A stretch of DNA of 64,000 bases from Halegenticoccus soli. Its GTDB lineage: Archaea > Halobacteriota > Halobacteria > Halobacteriales > Haloferacaceae. Both the position numbers and the translations under genes were made by a program. The DNA lies in NCBI RefSeq assembly GCF_002844195.1, contig NZ_PEND01000005.1, positions 372,001-436,000 on the forward strand, in the 5' to 3' direction. The notes under the pieces were generated by a model. That model saw nothing but the letters and a program-made list of their open reading frames with translations, was not told where the DNA came from and did no database searches. Below, piece after piece: positions 38,477 through 47,012 of the stretch; the stretch's first letter is position 1, and the number at the start of each line of letters is the position of its first letter.

Positions 38477-38766
38477 GTGTTAGCCCGTCGTGCTGTTGCA
38501 CGGTTTTCGACACGCTATTCGCGGAAACGATTCACGCTCCGGCAACACGTGGTCTTGCTCCGTCTGAAGGTGAAAAAGACGGCCACGTACCGCGAGCTCG
38601 TTGACGAACTCATCGAGATGCCTCGCATCCGCGAAGCCCTTGACCTCGACTCGATCCCTGGACCCTCGACACTCTGCAAGGCGTTCGACCGCTTGGAGAT
38701 GGCCGTCTGGCAGGTGTTACTGAACGTCTCGCTCGCGGATTTGTCGGTAAGCGGTGTCACCGGTTG
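38477..38766 (+). pseudogene. IS5-family transposase, N-terminal fragment
   Basis: About 95 residues: RYSRKRFTLRQHVVLLRLKV, TYRELVDELIEMPRIREALD, PSTLCKAFDRLEMAVWQVLL, then SGVTG and a stop. This matches the first third of a common haloarchaeal IS5-type transposase up to the point where the first catalytic Asp (GIDASGF) would appear. No DDE domain or inverted repeats follow, so it is an inactive remnant. Confidence 0.75.
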
Positions 38767-38927
38767 AGATCACCATTACGACTCACCGCATCGACGACTC
38801 TGGTGAAGATCAGGGGCCAGTCAGCCGACTGTGGTGTGGCAACAACGGAACCGGCGGGTGGTACTGCGAGACGATTGACCTCCGAGACTCAGTTTCTGAC
38901 GCGGCTTCTGACAGTGGCGACGCGTAG
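38767..38927 (+). pseudogene. Short fragment of an unknown gene
   Basis: An open stretch reads HRIDDSGEDQGPVSRLWCGN and GGWYCETIDLRDSVSDAASD before a stop. It looks like real coding sequence (acidic, no rare codons) but has no start and no known relative. Probably the 3' end of a gene truncated by the IS5 fragment. Confidence 0.4.
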
Positions 38928-38978
38928 AGACGCAGCGAGCAGCAGATAGCATACCCATCATTTTGCATATAAATCACT

Positions 38979-39864
38979 ATGGTAACTCCGAGTAACAAGT
39001 GTAGCGACATCGGCGATTTTCAAGCAGGCGAAGACGGCTGGTGGTTCGGCAAGGCCGGCGACCACGACGGGCTCCAGGCAAAACTCGAAGAGCTCGGCGT
39101 CGACGTCATTCACCGTGATACGGCAGCCAATCAAGCAAATTACACCCCAGAGGATGGAGCAGCATTCTACACAGAAGACGAGGAAATGCTGTATCTCGGC
39201 GACGGGACGAATTGGAATGCCCAGGACACGTGGGGGGCGAGAATCCGACGTTCACGTCGGTTGATGCGGAGCAGTTATCAAGCATGTCAGCGTTCAACAT
39301 AGAGGAAGTCTCTCCTGATGACAGCGACCTGCAAAGTCGAGTTGATTCGCTTTTCTCGGAGGGGGGGGGTGGGACTGTCCTCTTAGAACGGGGGATACAC
39401 GATAAGCATTCATACCCGATCGATTGGCCTTCAAACGTGTCGATGATGGGTTTCACTCAGCCACGCAGACCGAGTGCTGGTGGGGGTCTTGCTATCGAAC
39501 CTTCAGCGGTTTTCGAGTGCATGGGACAATCCGATTCGGAGCTGATCAGAATCGTGAGTTGGGACTGTACAACATTGGTGTCCGCCAGGCCGATAGCAGT
39601 CTCGGAAGCGGACGTAGCATCGAGATTCATGGATCGACCTTCCTCATCGAACTCCGTAATATCGCAATCGAGGGGTGTGACGGGTATGGGATGTACTGCG
39701 AGGGAGATGGACAATCCCTCTTTGATCATGTTGCCGTCCACAACTCAGGAACAGCAGTTGATGGGCAAATCATTATTATTCCTCAACAGGAGTTGGTGGC
39801 GGGTCGGGAACCCATTACAAACTCGTCTCGGCATTCCACAAAGACTCAGCAACATCCCCAATAA
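38979..39864 (+). pseudogene. Beta-helix protein gene, multiply frameshifted
   Basis: The first frame from the ATG at 38979 has EDGWWFGKAGDHDGLQAKLE and the W/DG module AFYTEDEEMLYLGDGTNWNA. At about 39230 (a G run) the frame changes to one with EQLSSMSAFNIEEVSPDDSD, LFSEGGGGTVLLERGIH and YPIDWPSNVSMMG. At about 39440 it changes again to RTFSGFRVHGTIRFGADQNR, IEIHGSTFLIELRNIAIEGC and SLFDHVAVHNSG, typical beta-helix coils. The C-terminal half is missing. Lesions at G homopolymers (39231, 39361) suggest slippage, though sequencing error is possible there. Confidence 0.7.
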
Positions 39865-39865
39865 T

Positions 39866-40369
39866 GAGGGGCGAGAGTTCAACGGTGAGATGCCGACACC
39901 CGGAGAGGATTGGATCATCCTCGTCGTCCCGACGGTCGGCGAGGACGAGACGCTGTCCGCGCGCGATCTGTCCGTGTTCGTCGACGGCGTCACTGTCCCG
40001 CTCACAAGTCTCAGTCAGCGAGATGGCCCGCGTAGCGGGGTCGCGGGTTACGAACCGTACAAGACGCTGAACGAGGAGCTGGGCCTCCCTGCCGAGCCCG
40101 TCTCCCCAAGCATGTTCGTGCCGCGACTCGCCTCGGACCTCGAGTGTCCGGATGCGATCCGACAGCGGGCCCGAACGCTCGCGGAACAGGCTGAAGAACT
40201 GGGGGTCACGACGGGGGTTCATCCGGCCGGGTTCGCAGCGGCCTGTTTGTACAAAGCAGGGCTGGAACAAGAGCGGTGGGCGACACAAACCGAAGTCGCG
40301 GAGGCCAGGAACGTCACGCCACCGACTGTCCAGACGCATCGCGATACACTTGCTGAACAGGTTATCTAG
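39866..40369 (+). pseudogene. Chimeric remnant: short beta module fused to TFB C-terminal cyclin fold
   Basis: The frame is open from 39212 but only this part is meaningful. TPGEDWIILVVPTVGEDETL and VFVDGVTVPLTSLSQ match the C-terminal module of the protein at 46993 (RPGADWHVVIVPEDGG, HDGLTVPLSAVGQ). YEPYKTLNEELGLPAEPVSP, FVPRLASDLECPDAIRQRAR, TGVHPAGFAAACLYKAG and the recognition-helix region VAEARNVTPPTVQTHRDTL are the second cyclin repeat of transcription factor B. The zinc ribbon and first repeat are absent, so it cannot act as a normal TFB. The stop overlaps that of the convergent gene at 40366. Confidence 0.7.
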
Positions 40370-40854
40370 ACTGGCCATGTAGGGAGCGAGGGAGTTCCCC
40401 CATCCCACCGAATCGAATCGACTGCCGACGGGAGCTGTTGAAGGCGATCATCGAGTACAGAGAGTGGGTGCATATCGAGAAAGGTCGCGCCATGCCGATC
40501 GACAGGCGTGTCTTCGTAATTGAGCTGAATGTGACATGGACCGAGATCCTGATGGTCGGCATCCTGATGGAATCCGAGCATGAGGTTTCGCTCCGGTTCG
40601 ACCCAGTTGATACGATAGTATTCGTGGCTGACACCGCCTGGGTACCAGAAACGAACCTCCAGTCGTGCGTTCTCAACGTCGTAAGGGTCACCCAGGAACG
40701 TTGTCGCCTCGGCATCCGCGATTACGTACCGAGGCCGTCGTCGCGACGGACGATAGCGGACATCCTCGCAGCCAGCCTGATTCGTCAATCGGTCATGAAC
40801 ATCTCGGAGGAGGGTGCGCTGTGTGTAGCGGTCGCGACCAGCAAGAAAAATCAT
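40366..40854 (-). CDS. Hypothetical haloarchaeal protein paired with winged-helix gene
   Basis: A 162-residue soluble protein beginning MIFLAGRDRYTQRTLLRDVH with RYVIADAEATTFLGDPYD and a central beta-rich part (LEVRFWYPGGVSHEYYRINW). No membrane segment or known catalytic motif. It lies 15 bases after a winged-helix gene in the same direction. I recall this two-gene pair as recurrent in haloarchaea (unverified). Function unknown; a toxin-antitoxin-like or regulator-effector pair is one possibility. Confidence 0.65.
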   Translation of the reverse strand: MIFLAGRDRYTQRTLLRDVHDRLTNQAGCEDVRYRPSRRRPRYVIADAEATTFLGDPYDVENARLEVRFWYPGGVSHEYYRINWVEPERNLMLGFHQDADHQDLGPCHIQLNYEDTPVDRHGATFLDMHPLSVLDDRLQQLPSAVDSIRWDGGTPSLPTWPV

Positions 40855-40869
40855 GATGTGAGTTGAGGG

Positions 40870-41421
40870 TCAGCTCGTGGCGCGGTCTGCCACATCAGTC
40901 ATGTGCTCGCGTGCGGATTCGACATCCGAGTACAGTTCCAACGCGTGCTTGATAAGTCGGCGGTCCTCCTCGTTCTCCTGCCAGAACGCGATCACATCGC
41001 GGCGTTCGCGAAGATCAGCACTCGAGAGGTCACCGTCGGCAAGCGACTGTTCGAGCCCCTCCCACGTCTCGACAGCGTATGTCTCCTGCCACTCCTCGAT
41101 CTCCTCGGTAATCGCCGCCAACTCACTTCGGAGTTCCTCGCGAGAGTTCTCCTCGATGAGCGTGCGGATTTCGTCGAAGAGCAACCGCGTGTAATCCGGC
41201 TGGTAGAGCGTCGTCTCGCTGGCCTCGACGCGTCGCAGCTGTCCCTGTTCGACGAGATCTTGCAGTTCCTCGTTGGTCGTACTCCAGGCGGCGTCCGCCT
41301 GGTCGCTGATCCAATTGACCGACCGGGGTTCACGAAGCGTTTCAGCCGCCGAACGAATACGTTCGCGGGCACTCATCGACTCGGTCCACGACTGGACACC
41401 ATCTCGCGAGGGCTCGGACAT
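40870..41421 (-). CDS. Winged-helix DNA-binding protein with C-terminal helical domain
   Basis: 183 residues from the ATG at 41421; the frame runs further upstream but without coding character. Residues 15-70 (RERIRSAAETLREPRSVNWI, AWSTTNEELQDLVEQGQLRR) form a winged helix. TLYQPDYTRLLFDEIRTLIE begins a long acidic helical domain with ELYSDVESAREHM at the end. This layout recalls the DUF7342 family of haloarchaeal regulators (from memory). First gene of a two-gene unit, probably regulating it. Confidence 0.7.
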   Translation of the reverse strand: MSEPSRDGVQSWTESMSARERIRSAAETLREPRSVNWISDQADAAWSTTNEELQDLVEQGQLRRVEASETTLYQPDYTRLLFDEIRTLIEENSREELRSELAAITEEIEEWQETYAVETWEGLEQSLADGDLSSADLRERRDVIAFWQENEEDRRLIKHALELYSDVESAREHMTDVADRATS

Positions 41422-41557
41422 ACTGATCACCTCTATCGAGAGTGTTCGTGCCCAACTCTCATATATGTTTGTGCCTTCTCGAATAATCAAGAGGTAATCG
41501 CGAGCACGGTCACCCTGACGTTGAAATACCATCCCGACAGAACCTGCGAGCCAACCG

Positions 41558-41796
41558 ATGCAGAACCGATATTCTGACTTCGAGGAACTACGGCCGATCG
41601 GTGAGGCGTCCCACATTCCAGACGCAATGCTCAGCGAGAGGTGTGACGGCGAGCCTCGGCGGCAACACGTTGCGACGACCACTGGAGGCTGCCCCGACGA
41701 ACCGTCGGACACCGGCGCAGAGTGCCAGTCCTGTGGTGCGTCGATCCCGGCTGGCCAGACGAAGTGCCGGTTCTGTCTCACCAACCACCTCGGTGA
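41558..41796 (+). pseudogene. Zinc-ribbon protein gene truncated by PATE-like insertion
   Basis: From the ATG at 41558 the frame encodes an acidic segment, then AECQSCGASIPAGQTKCRFC, a CxxC...CxxC zinc ribbon, then LTNHLG. At 41795 it runs into a transposon end and the rest is element sequence. The native C-terminus was not found on the other side of the element. Confidence 0.6.
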
Positions 41797-42217
41797 CATC
41801 CTCCCCGCCGTAACCGGCGGGGCTCCCCACAGACCGATTCTGCTGAGTTGGGTGGTTGCAGGTTTGCACTCCATCACCGCAGTCGGAGTTGGAATCTCCG
41901 AGCGCAGTCCCGTGAGGGTATTGATGGACTGCTGGCAGTGCCACACCGCCGGTACTCCTATCCTCGACGTGTTCGGAAGGGTCGTTTCGGTTCCGACAAT
42001 GCCGAAACACGTTGTCGCCAGATTCGGAGTTACGTGCTTTGAGTCGCACTCGGACGCGCCAGAAGGGGTCTACCTTCCGCTCTTGTGTTTGGGTTGTTGG
42101 GTGTGTTCGTCCGACACACGGTGGACGGCGTGCATCTATGTAACTCTTTGCCACCCTAAGACGGCGCTGTATCCCCGCCCTGAAGGACGGGGTTTTAGCG
42201 CCTGCATCCGAGAATAA
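41795..42217 (+). mobile_element. PATE-like non-autonomous IS200/IS605 element
   Basis: Left end TGACATC followed by the hairpin CCCCGCCGTAACCGGCGGGG (41802-41822). Right end is the nested hairpin 42163-42202, with outer arms GGCGCT/AGCGCC enclosing CCCCGCCC/GGACGGGG. About 420 bases with no transposase frame. The arrangement is that of haloarchaeal palindrome-associated transposable elements mobilised in trans by IS200/IS605-type enzymes. Exact ends are approximate. Confidence 0.7.
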
Positions 42218-42329
42218 CGAAGCCTCGCCATTTCACACGAGGAGTGCGAATGCCCGTGAATCAAAAGGAACGAGTGCTAAATACAGAAGTTGAATCCGTC
42301 AGGGTCCCTTCTCGGAGGTGTGACCAGCC

Positions 42330-43094
42330 CTACACCTCGACACCGTCCGCGGCGGCCGCCGGGGCGACCTCGATGAGCTGGGCGATCTCCTCCGGAAGGC
42401 TCTGCTCGCCCGCCGGCGTCTCGACGGTTACCATCCCGAACGGCGCGACGTCGACTACCGTGAGTTCGACCTCCGGGCGAACGCCGGCATCGGCGAGGTA
42501 CCGCAGTTCCGCGTCGCCTTGGTGGCGGATCCGCCGGACAGTCACGCGCCCGCCCTCGTCGGCGTCGGCGAGGCGGATGGTTTCGCTCTCCTTGGGAAAG
42601 GACAGGTCGGCGTCGGGGATCGGGTCGCCGTGTGGATCGACTGGGGGATTGCCCAGTGCCTCGGCGATGCGGTCGGTCAGTTCCTCGGAGACGTGGTGCT
42701 CAAGTCTGTCGGCCTCGTCGTGGATGTCGGCCCAGTCGTAGTCGAGCTGTTCGGTCAGGAATGCCTCGAGAAGGCGGTGGTGCCGGATGATCTCTAGAGC
42801 GACGAGTTCGCCCTCCTCCGTGAGCGTCACACCCTTGTACTCCTCGCGGTCGACCAGGCCTCGTTCTTCGAGCTTTTTCAGCATGGAGGAGACGGTCGGC
42901 GCGGTGACCTCGAGGTGGTCGGCGAGAGCTGATGTCGACACCCGCCCGTCGCTGTCGCTCTCGATGGCGTAGATCGTCTTGATGTAGTCCTCCATGACCG
43001 CACTCAGCATTCCTGTCGATACATTCGGCTGACTTCCCTTGTCGCTTCGGGTGTGACCGTCGTCTGGCGAGTCGTCATCACTGGCTGCGACCAT
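42330..43094 (-). CDS. DtxR-family metal-dependent regulator (SirR/MntR type)
   Basis: A 254-residue protein. After an acidic N-terminus, MEDYIKTIYAIESDSDGRVS and LADHLEVTAPTVSSMLKKLE form the DtxR winged helix. IIRHHRLLEAFLTEQLDYDW and DRLEHHVSEELTDRI give the metal-binding and dimerisation domain with its His/Glu ligands, and the C-terminus is a FeoA/SH3-like domain (PFGMVTVETPAGEQSLP). It is last in the metal-transport operon, overlapping the permease gene, and probably represses that operon when Mn, Fe or Zn is replete. Confidence 0.9.
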   Translation of the reverse strand: MVAASDDDSPDDGHTRSDKGSQPNVSTGMLSAVMEDYIKTIYAIESDSDGRVSTSALADHLEVTAPTVSSMLKKLEERGLVDREEYKGVTLTEEGELVALEIIRHHRLLEAFLTEQLDYDWADIHDEADRLEHHVSEELTDRIAEALGNPPVDPHGDPIPDADLSFPKESETIRLADADEGGRVTVRRIRHQGDAELRYLADAGVRPEVELTVVDVAPFGMVTVETPAGEQSLPEEIAQLIEVAPAAAADGVEV

Positions 43095-44170
43095 CAGTCA
43101 TCACCCGTCCCGGTGCCGACATCGGCGCTGTCGGCCTCAATGCTACCCATGTCGGGCGTGGCCTGTTCACCACGGGCGGACTGGACCTTGCCCAGCGCGA
43201 CGGCGCAGATGTAGATTCCCACGGCGACGAGGACGATGACCCCACCGGCCGTGGCGCCGCCGTAGTAAGCGACGGCGATGCCCAGCAACACTGCGAGTTC
43301 CGCGAGGACGACCGAGACAACAAGCGATTCGGAGAAACTTCGGGACACCTGGGTCGCGCCCGCTACTGGAACCACGAGCATCGCCGCGACGAGGATGACA
43401 CCCATGATCTGCATCGCGCCGACGACGACCATCGCCGTCAGCATCACCATCACCCGGTTGTACCAGTTGACGGAGATGCCGGAAACAGCGGCCGCGGTCT
43501 CGTCGAAGGTTACGTACAGGAGCTGGTTGCGCGTCACGGCCACCGTCCCGACGATGACGGCGAACAGCGCCAAGAGGATAGCTGCGCTTTGGGGCGACAC
43601 CGTGGAGAGGTTGCCGAAGAGGAACTGGTTGACGCCGACGGCGAGCCCACCCGCGTTGAGGCTGATGAGCGTCGTCCCCAGCGCAAACCCAGTCGACAGG
43701 ACAATCGCCATTGAGACGTCGTTATAGGCGTCCGTGACCTCGGAGATGAGTTCGATGAACAGCGCGGCGATCATCGCCACGACGACGGCGGTGAGGTACG
43801 GTGATACCCCGAGGTCGATGACGGCGTTCAGGAACAGGCCGACGGCCACCCCGGCGAACGCGGTATGGGCCAGCGCGTCTCCGATGAGCGCGAGCTGTCG
43901 GTGGACGAGGAACGTCCCGATGAGCGGCGCCATCACGCCGACGCAGAGCCCGACGAGGATCGCCCGGTGCATGAACCGGTAGCGCGGGTTCAGCATCTCC
44001 AGGCCTGTGAAGTAGTACACCCAGTCCATCAGCCAGTACCACTGCTCCAAGAACCACAGGAGGACGCCGAAGACGAGGTCGCCTAGCCCGCTCTGCAGCG
44101 GGAGGACGAGCGACAGGTCCACGGTGGCGAGGACACTCGCCATGAGCGTGGCCGCCACGCCCGCGCTCAT
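43094..44170 (-). CDS. Metal ABC transporter permease (ZnuB/TroC family)
   Basis: A 358-residue protein with eight or nine membrane segments. MHRAILVGLCVGVMAPLIGT and GDALAHTAFAGVAVGLFL are the cluster-9 ABC-3 permease signatures, and the C-terminal LVVPVAGATQVSRSF adds support. It imports Mn, Zn or Fe with the ATPase and binding protein upstream. Start and stop overlap both neighbours by four or fewer bases. An N-terminal extension of about 55 residues with an extra hydrophobic segment precedes the usual start of homology. Confidence 0.92.
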   Translation of the reverse strand: MSAGVAATLMASVLATVDLSLVLPLQSGLGDLVFGVLLWFLEQWYWLMDWVYYFTGLEMLNPRYRFMHRAILVGLCVGVMAPLIGTFLVHRQLALIGDALAHTAFAGVAVGLFLNAVIDLGVSPYLTAVVVAMIAALFIELISEVTDAYNDVSMAIVLSTGFALGTTLISLNAGGLAVGVNQFLFGNLSTVSPQSAAILLALFAVIVGTVAVTRNQLLYVTFDETAAAVSGISVNWYNRVMVMLTAMVVVGAMQIMGVILVAAMLVVPVAGATQVSRSFSESLVVSVVLAELAVLLGIAVAYYGGATAGGVIVLVAVGIYICAVALGKVQSARGEQATPDMGSIEADSADVGTGTGDD

Positions 44171-44991
44171 CCGTCCACCCCCGTGAGAAACCGTGCCTCG
44201 GTTCCAAACGCCCGGGCCAGCGCGTCGCTTTCGACGAACTCGTCGGTCGGACCGTCGAAGTAGACCTCGCGGTTCAGGCAGACGACGCGGTCGGCGTGCT
44301 CGACGACCGCCCCGAGGTCGTGCTCGATGAGGAGGACGGTGATGCCCTCGGCGTTGAGCGCCGCCAGCAGATCGTAGAAGGCGTCGACCGACTCGGCGTC
44401 GACGCCGACGGTCGGTTCATCCAGCACAAGCAGGTCGGCCTCGCTCGCCAGCGCCCGCGCGATGAACGCGCGTTGGCGTTGGCCACCCGAGAGCTGCGTG
44501 ACGCGCCGGTCGGCGAACGCACTCATCCCGACGGTCGCGAGCGCGTCGTCGACAATGGCCCAGTCCTCGCTCGACAGGCGGCCAAACCCGACGTGCGGGA
44601 ACCGACCCATCTTCACCACCTCGCGGACGGTGATAGGCATCTCCTTTGCGGCGCTGGCCTGCTGGGCGACGTAGCCGACCCGCTCGCCGTCGTCGAAGCG
44701 GTCAGCGCGCTCGCCGAATAGGTGGGCCGTGCCCGTGTCAGGCTCAAGCAGACCCAACATCAGCTGCATCAATGTCGACTTCCCGGAGCCGTTCGGCCCC
44801 ACGATGGCGACGTACTCACCCGGGTCGATTGTCAGCGAGACGTCCTCGACCACGGGTGTCGCTGTGTAGCCGAAGGTGAGGTCTGAGATGTCAATGACCG
44901 TCTCGTTCGCTGTGGCGTCCGAATCCATCGCGGTGGTTGTCTGCTCGTCTGTGCCGGCCGCGCTCCCGGAATCGGCGTCTTGCGTGCTCAT
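44167..44991 (-). CDS. Metal ABC transporter ATP-binding protein (ZnuC/TroB family)
   Basis: A 274-residue protein. Walker A is VGPNGSGKSTLMQLMLGLL, the signature QLSGGQRQRAFIARALASEA, Walker B LLVLDEPTVGVDAES, and the H-loop LLIEHDLGAVVEHAD. It energises uptake through the downstream permease. Overlaps both neighbours (ATGA-type junctions). The N-terminal ~30 residues are an acidic, low-complexity extension common in haloarchaea. Confidence 0.93.
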   Translation of the reverse strand: MSTQDADSGSAAGTDEQTTTAMDSDATANETVIDISDLTFGYTATPVVEDVSLTIDPGEYVAIVGPNGSGKSTLMQLMLGLLEPDTGTAHLFGERADRFDDGERVGYVAQQASAAKEMPITVREVVKMGRFPHVGFGRLSSEDWAIVDDALATVGMSAFADRRVTQLSGGQRQRAFIARALASEADLLVLDEPTVGVDAESVDAFYDLLAALNAEGITVLLIEHDLGAVVEHADRVVCLNREVYFDGPTDEFVESDALARAFGTEARFLTGVDG

Positions 44992-46070
44992 ATCGGTTCA
45001 AAGTTCCGCCACTGCTCTAGCCAGTCCTCCGACGGGGCTGCGTCTTCGGGTGTCTTGTTGCCGAGGACGATCTCGAACGTGGGCATGTTGATGTTGTAAG
45101 CGATCTCCTCGTAGCCCCAGTTCTCCTCGACCCACTCCTTACGGACGCCCGCATACGGCGTCACGGGGAAGTACGCCTCCACAGCTGTCTCGCGGACGAG
45201 CTGCTGAGCCGGGCGTTGGGACTCAAAGACACCGTTGGCAATGTACTGGATGTCGTTCTCGCGGATAACCCTCTCCGCCTCGTGGATGTCCGCGGGCTTG
45301 ACGTCGCCGCTTGCCGCGAGGTTCGTTACTAGCGGCCGCATCCGCACGCCGTATCGTACACCGATGTACTGGAAGGCGTTGTGTGCGGCCAGTTGAACGA
45401 TGTCGCGCTCGGCTCGGTCGAAGATAGTCTGGTAATCCGAGTCAATACGGTCGAGCACCTCAGACCTGTACGTCTTGGCGTTCTCACGGAAGGTGTCTGC
45501 GTGTTCTGGGACGATTTGGGCGAACCCGTCAGCGATGTTGTCGACGGACTGCTTTGCGCGCCGGGGATCGAGCCAGAAGTGCGGGTCCTTTCCGCGCTGA
45601 GCGCCGACGCCCTCCTCCTCGCGATCGAGGGACGCGGCGAGGTCCACCAGGTCGATGCCCTTTCGGACGTTGATTAGTGCCGTCTCTACGTCGTCGCCTT
45701 TGATTGTTTGGATGGCGCGGTCGGCCCAGGGCTGGAAGTCCTCCCCGACGTGGATGAACGCGTCCGCCTCAATGATGCGCTGGGTGATACTGGCGTTGGG
45801 CTCCCAACCGTGGCCGTGCAGCCCCGTCGGGACGAGGTTCTCCACCGTCAACGGGGTCCCGTCGGCGATCTGCCGGCCGAAGTCGAAGAAGCTGAAGAAC
45901 GAGGCCACGGCGACCGGCCCGTCGCTTCCGTCGTCACTGTCACTCCCAACCTCTACCGGTGCGCTCGGCAGCGCCGTGCACCCGGCCAACCCCGCCAGCA
46001 CCGCCGCACCGCCTGCACGTAGCGCGTCCCGTCGTGTCACCGCTCGTTCGTAATGTATTTTTGTTGTCAT
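44988..46070 (-). CDS. Metal ABC transporter substrate-binding lipoprotein (ZnuA/TroA family)
   Basis: A 360-residue protein. VTRRDALRAGGAAVLAGLAG then Cys is a Tat leader with lipobox, so it is anchored in the membrane outside. Cluster A-1 features include GLHGHGWEPNASITQRIIEA, DAFIHVGEDFQPWADRAIQT, KDPHFWLDPRRAKQSVDNIA, LAAHNAFQYIGVRYG and a C-terminal acidic ligand region. The metal-ligand histidines (HGWE, HFWLD, HNAF) are present; no His-rich loop is seen, which leans towards Mn or Fe rather than Zn. First gene of the operon. Confidence 0.92.
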   Translation of the reverse strand: MTTKIHYERAVTRRDALRAGGAAVLAGLAGCTALPSAPVEVGSDSDDGSDGPVAVASFFSFFDFGRQIADGTPLTVENLVPTGLHGHGWEPNASITQRIIEADAFIHVGEDFQPWADRAIQTIKGDDVETALINVRKGIDLVDLAASLDREEEGVGAQRGKDPHFWLDPRRAKQSVDNIADGFAQIVPEHADTFRENAKTYRSEVLDRIDSDYQTIFDRAERDIVQLAAHNAFQYIGVRYGVRMRPLVTNLAASGDVKPADIHEAERVIRENDIQYIANGVFESQRPAQQLVRETAVEAYFPVTPYAGVRKEWVEENWGYEEIAYNINMPTFEIVLGNKTPEDAAPSEDWLEQWRNFEPI

Positions 46071-46090
46071 GATTGATGATCAAAACCCTC

Positions 46091-46108
46091 AATTAGCCTT
46101 GTCTAATT
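46091..46108. promoter_or_regulatory. Candidate DtxR-family operator upstream of metal uptake operon
   Basis: AATTAG-CCTTGT-CTAATT, an 18-base palindrome with perfect 6-base arms, lies 21-38 bases before the operon start. At leaderless-promoter spacing this covers the TATA-to-start region, as expected for a metal-responsive repressor site. Confidence 0.55.
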
Positions 46109-46109
46109 C

Positions 46110-46544
46110 TCAATTTGCTACACCCACATGTATAGGTTGTGATTCCCGAAACAGTGGTGGGCGGGGTGAACGACCGCCAGGGGGATGGGTGCTGTCTTGT
46201 CCGCGCGGCTAAACGCTGCTCCACAACCAGCGACGACGATAGGCCCGTGGGGGACTATCGCTTCCGGACTTCTCGGCGGTGGTCTGGCTACCTAGTTCGG
46301 TGGCTATGCCGGGTAGACAGCAGAGGTGAGTGGCTCTCCTATCCTCTGGAGGGCGTGTAAAATCGTGTTCGTGCTCTTTTTGGTTTTCTCTAGATTTGTG
46401 AGGTAAGGCCCTTCGCCAGCAAGAGTTCTGCGTGTGGGTGTGAGACCGAAATCGAGGCTAGGATATTCGGGAGAATATGCTACAGCTGTATCCAGGCGTA
46501 ACATTATTGCTGCTACCGCTCACTATCGCTGCTAGAGATTGATC
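46110..46544. other. Intergenic region with possible gene remnant
   Basis: No secure gene. On the minus strand a 66-codon frame (46304-46504) contains RRTLAGEGPYLTNLEKTKKS and NTILHALQRIGEPLTSAVYP, which looks like the C-terminal part of a small DNA-binding protein and may be the 3' end of a lost gene. Confidence 0.35.
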
Positions 46545-47012
46545 ATGAATTCTTACACATCGCAGGACGAGCCGTCATTCGACGAGGTTGCAAAGCGTCT
46601 TGGTCAACACCGGCGGAGGGTCCTTGAGGTATTTACCAACACAGAAGCGAGAGATGCTCAGCTCGATACGTCGTTGCTACGCAAGCAGGGCGAGGTTCCG
46701 ACTGGGAGCATCAGACACCATTTAGAAACGCTCGAAGACTGGGGATTGCTCCGTGACACGGGAGAACGGTCGTTCAATCCTACCGGAGGATCACGAGCCC
46801 GAGTCTGGGCACTCACTGACCGTGGACGGGAGTTCATCGATACACATCTTGACCGACAGGATCAGACGGATATCCCAGGGGAAATCGATGACCTAACGAG
46901 ACGCGTCGAAGAGCTTGAAGCGGAAAACAAGCAGCTGAAATCGGTCCTCGCGAAACTCGCGGTTCACGTCGGAATACTCGACGAAGACGAAATCAGCGAT
47001 TTTTTCCTCTGA
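46545..47012 (+). CDS. Winged-helix regulator with C-terminal coiled coil
   Basis: 155 residues from the ATG at 46545 (a TTG two codons upstream is also in frame). FDEVAKRLGQHRRRVLEVFT, VPTGSIRHHLETLEDWGLLR and ARVWALTDRGREFIDTHL form an ArsR/MarR-like winged helix. DDLTRRVEELEAENKQLKSV is a clear leucine-zipper-like coiled coil for dimerisation. No ligand domain. It overlaps the 3' end of the convergent gene by about 20 bases. Target unknown. Confidence 0.8.
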   Translation: MNSYTSQDEPSFDEVAKRLGQHRRRVLEVFTNTEARDAQLDTSLLRKQGEVPTGSIRHHLETLEDWGLLRDTGERSFNPTGGSRARVWALTDRGREFIDTHLDRQDQTDIPGEIDDLTRRVEELEAENKQLKSVLAKLAVHVGILDEDEISDFFL

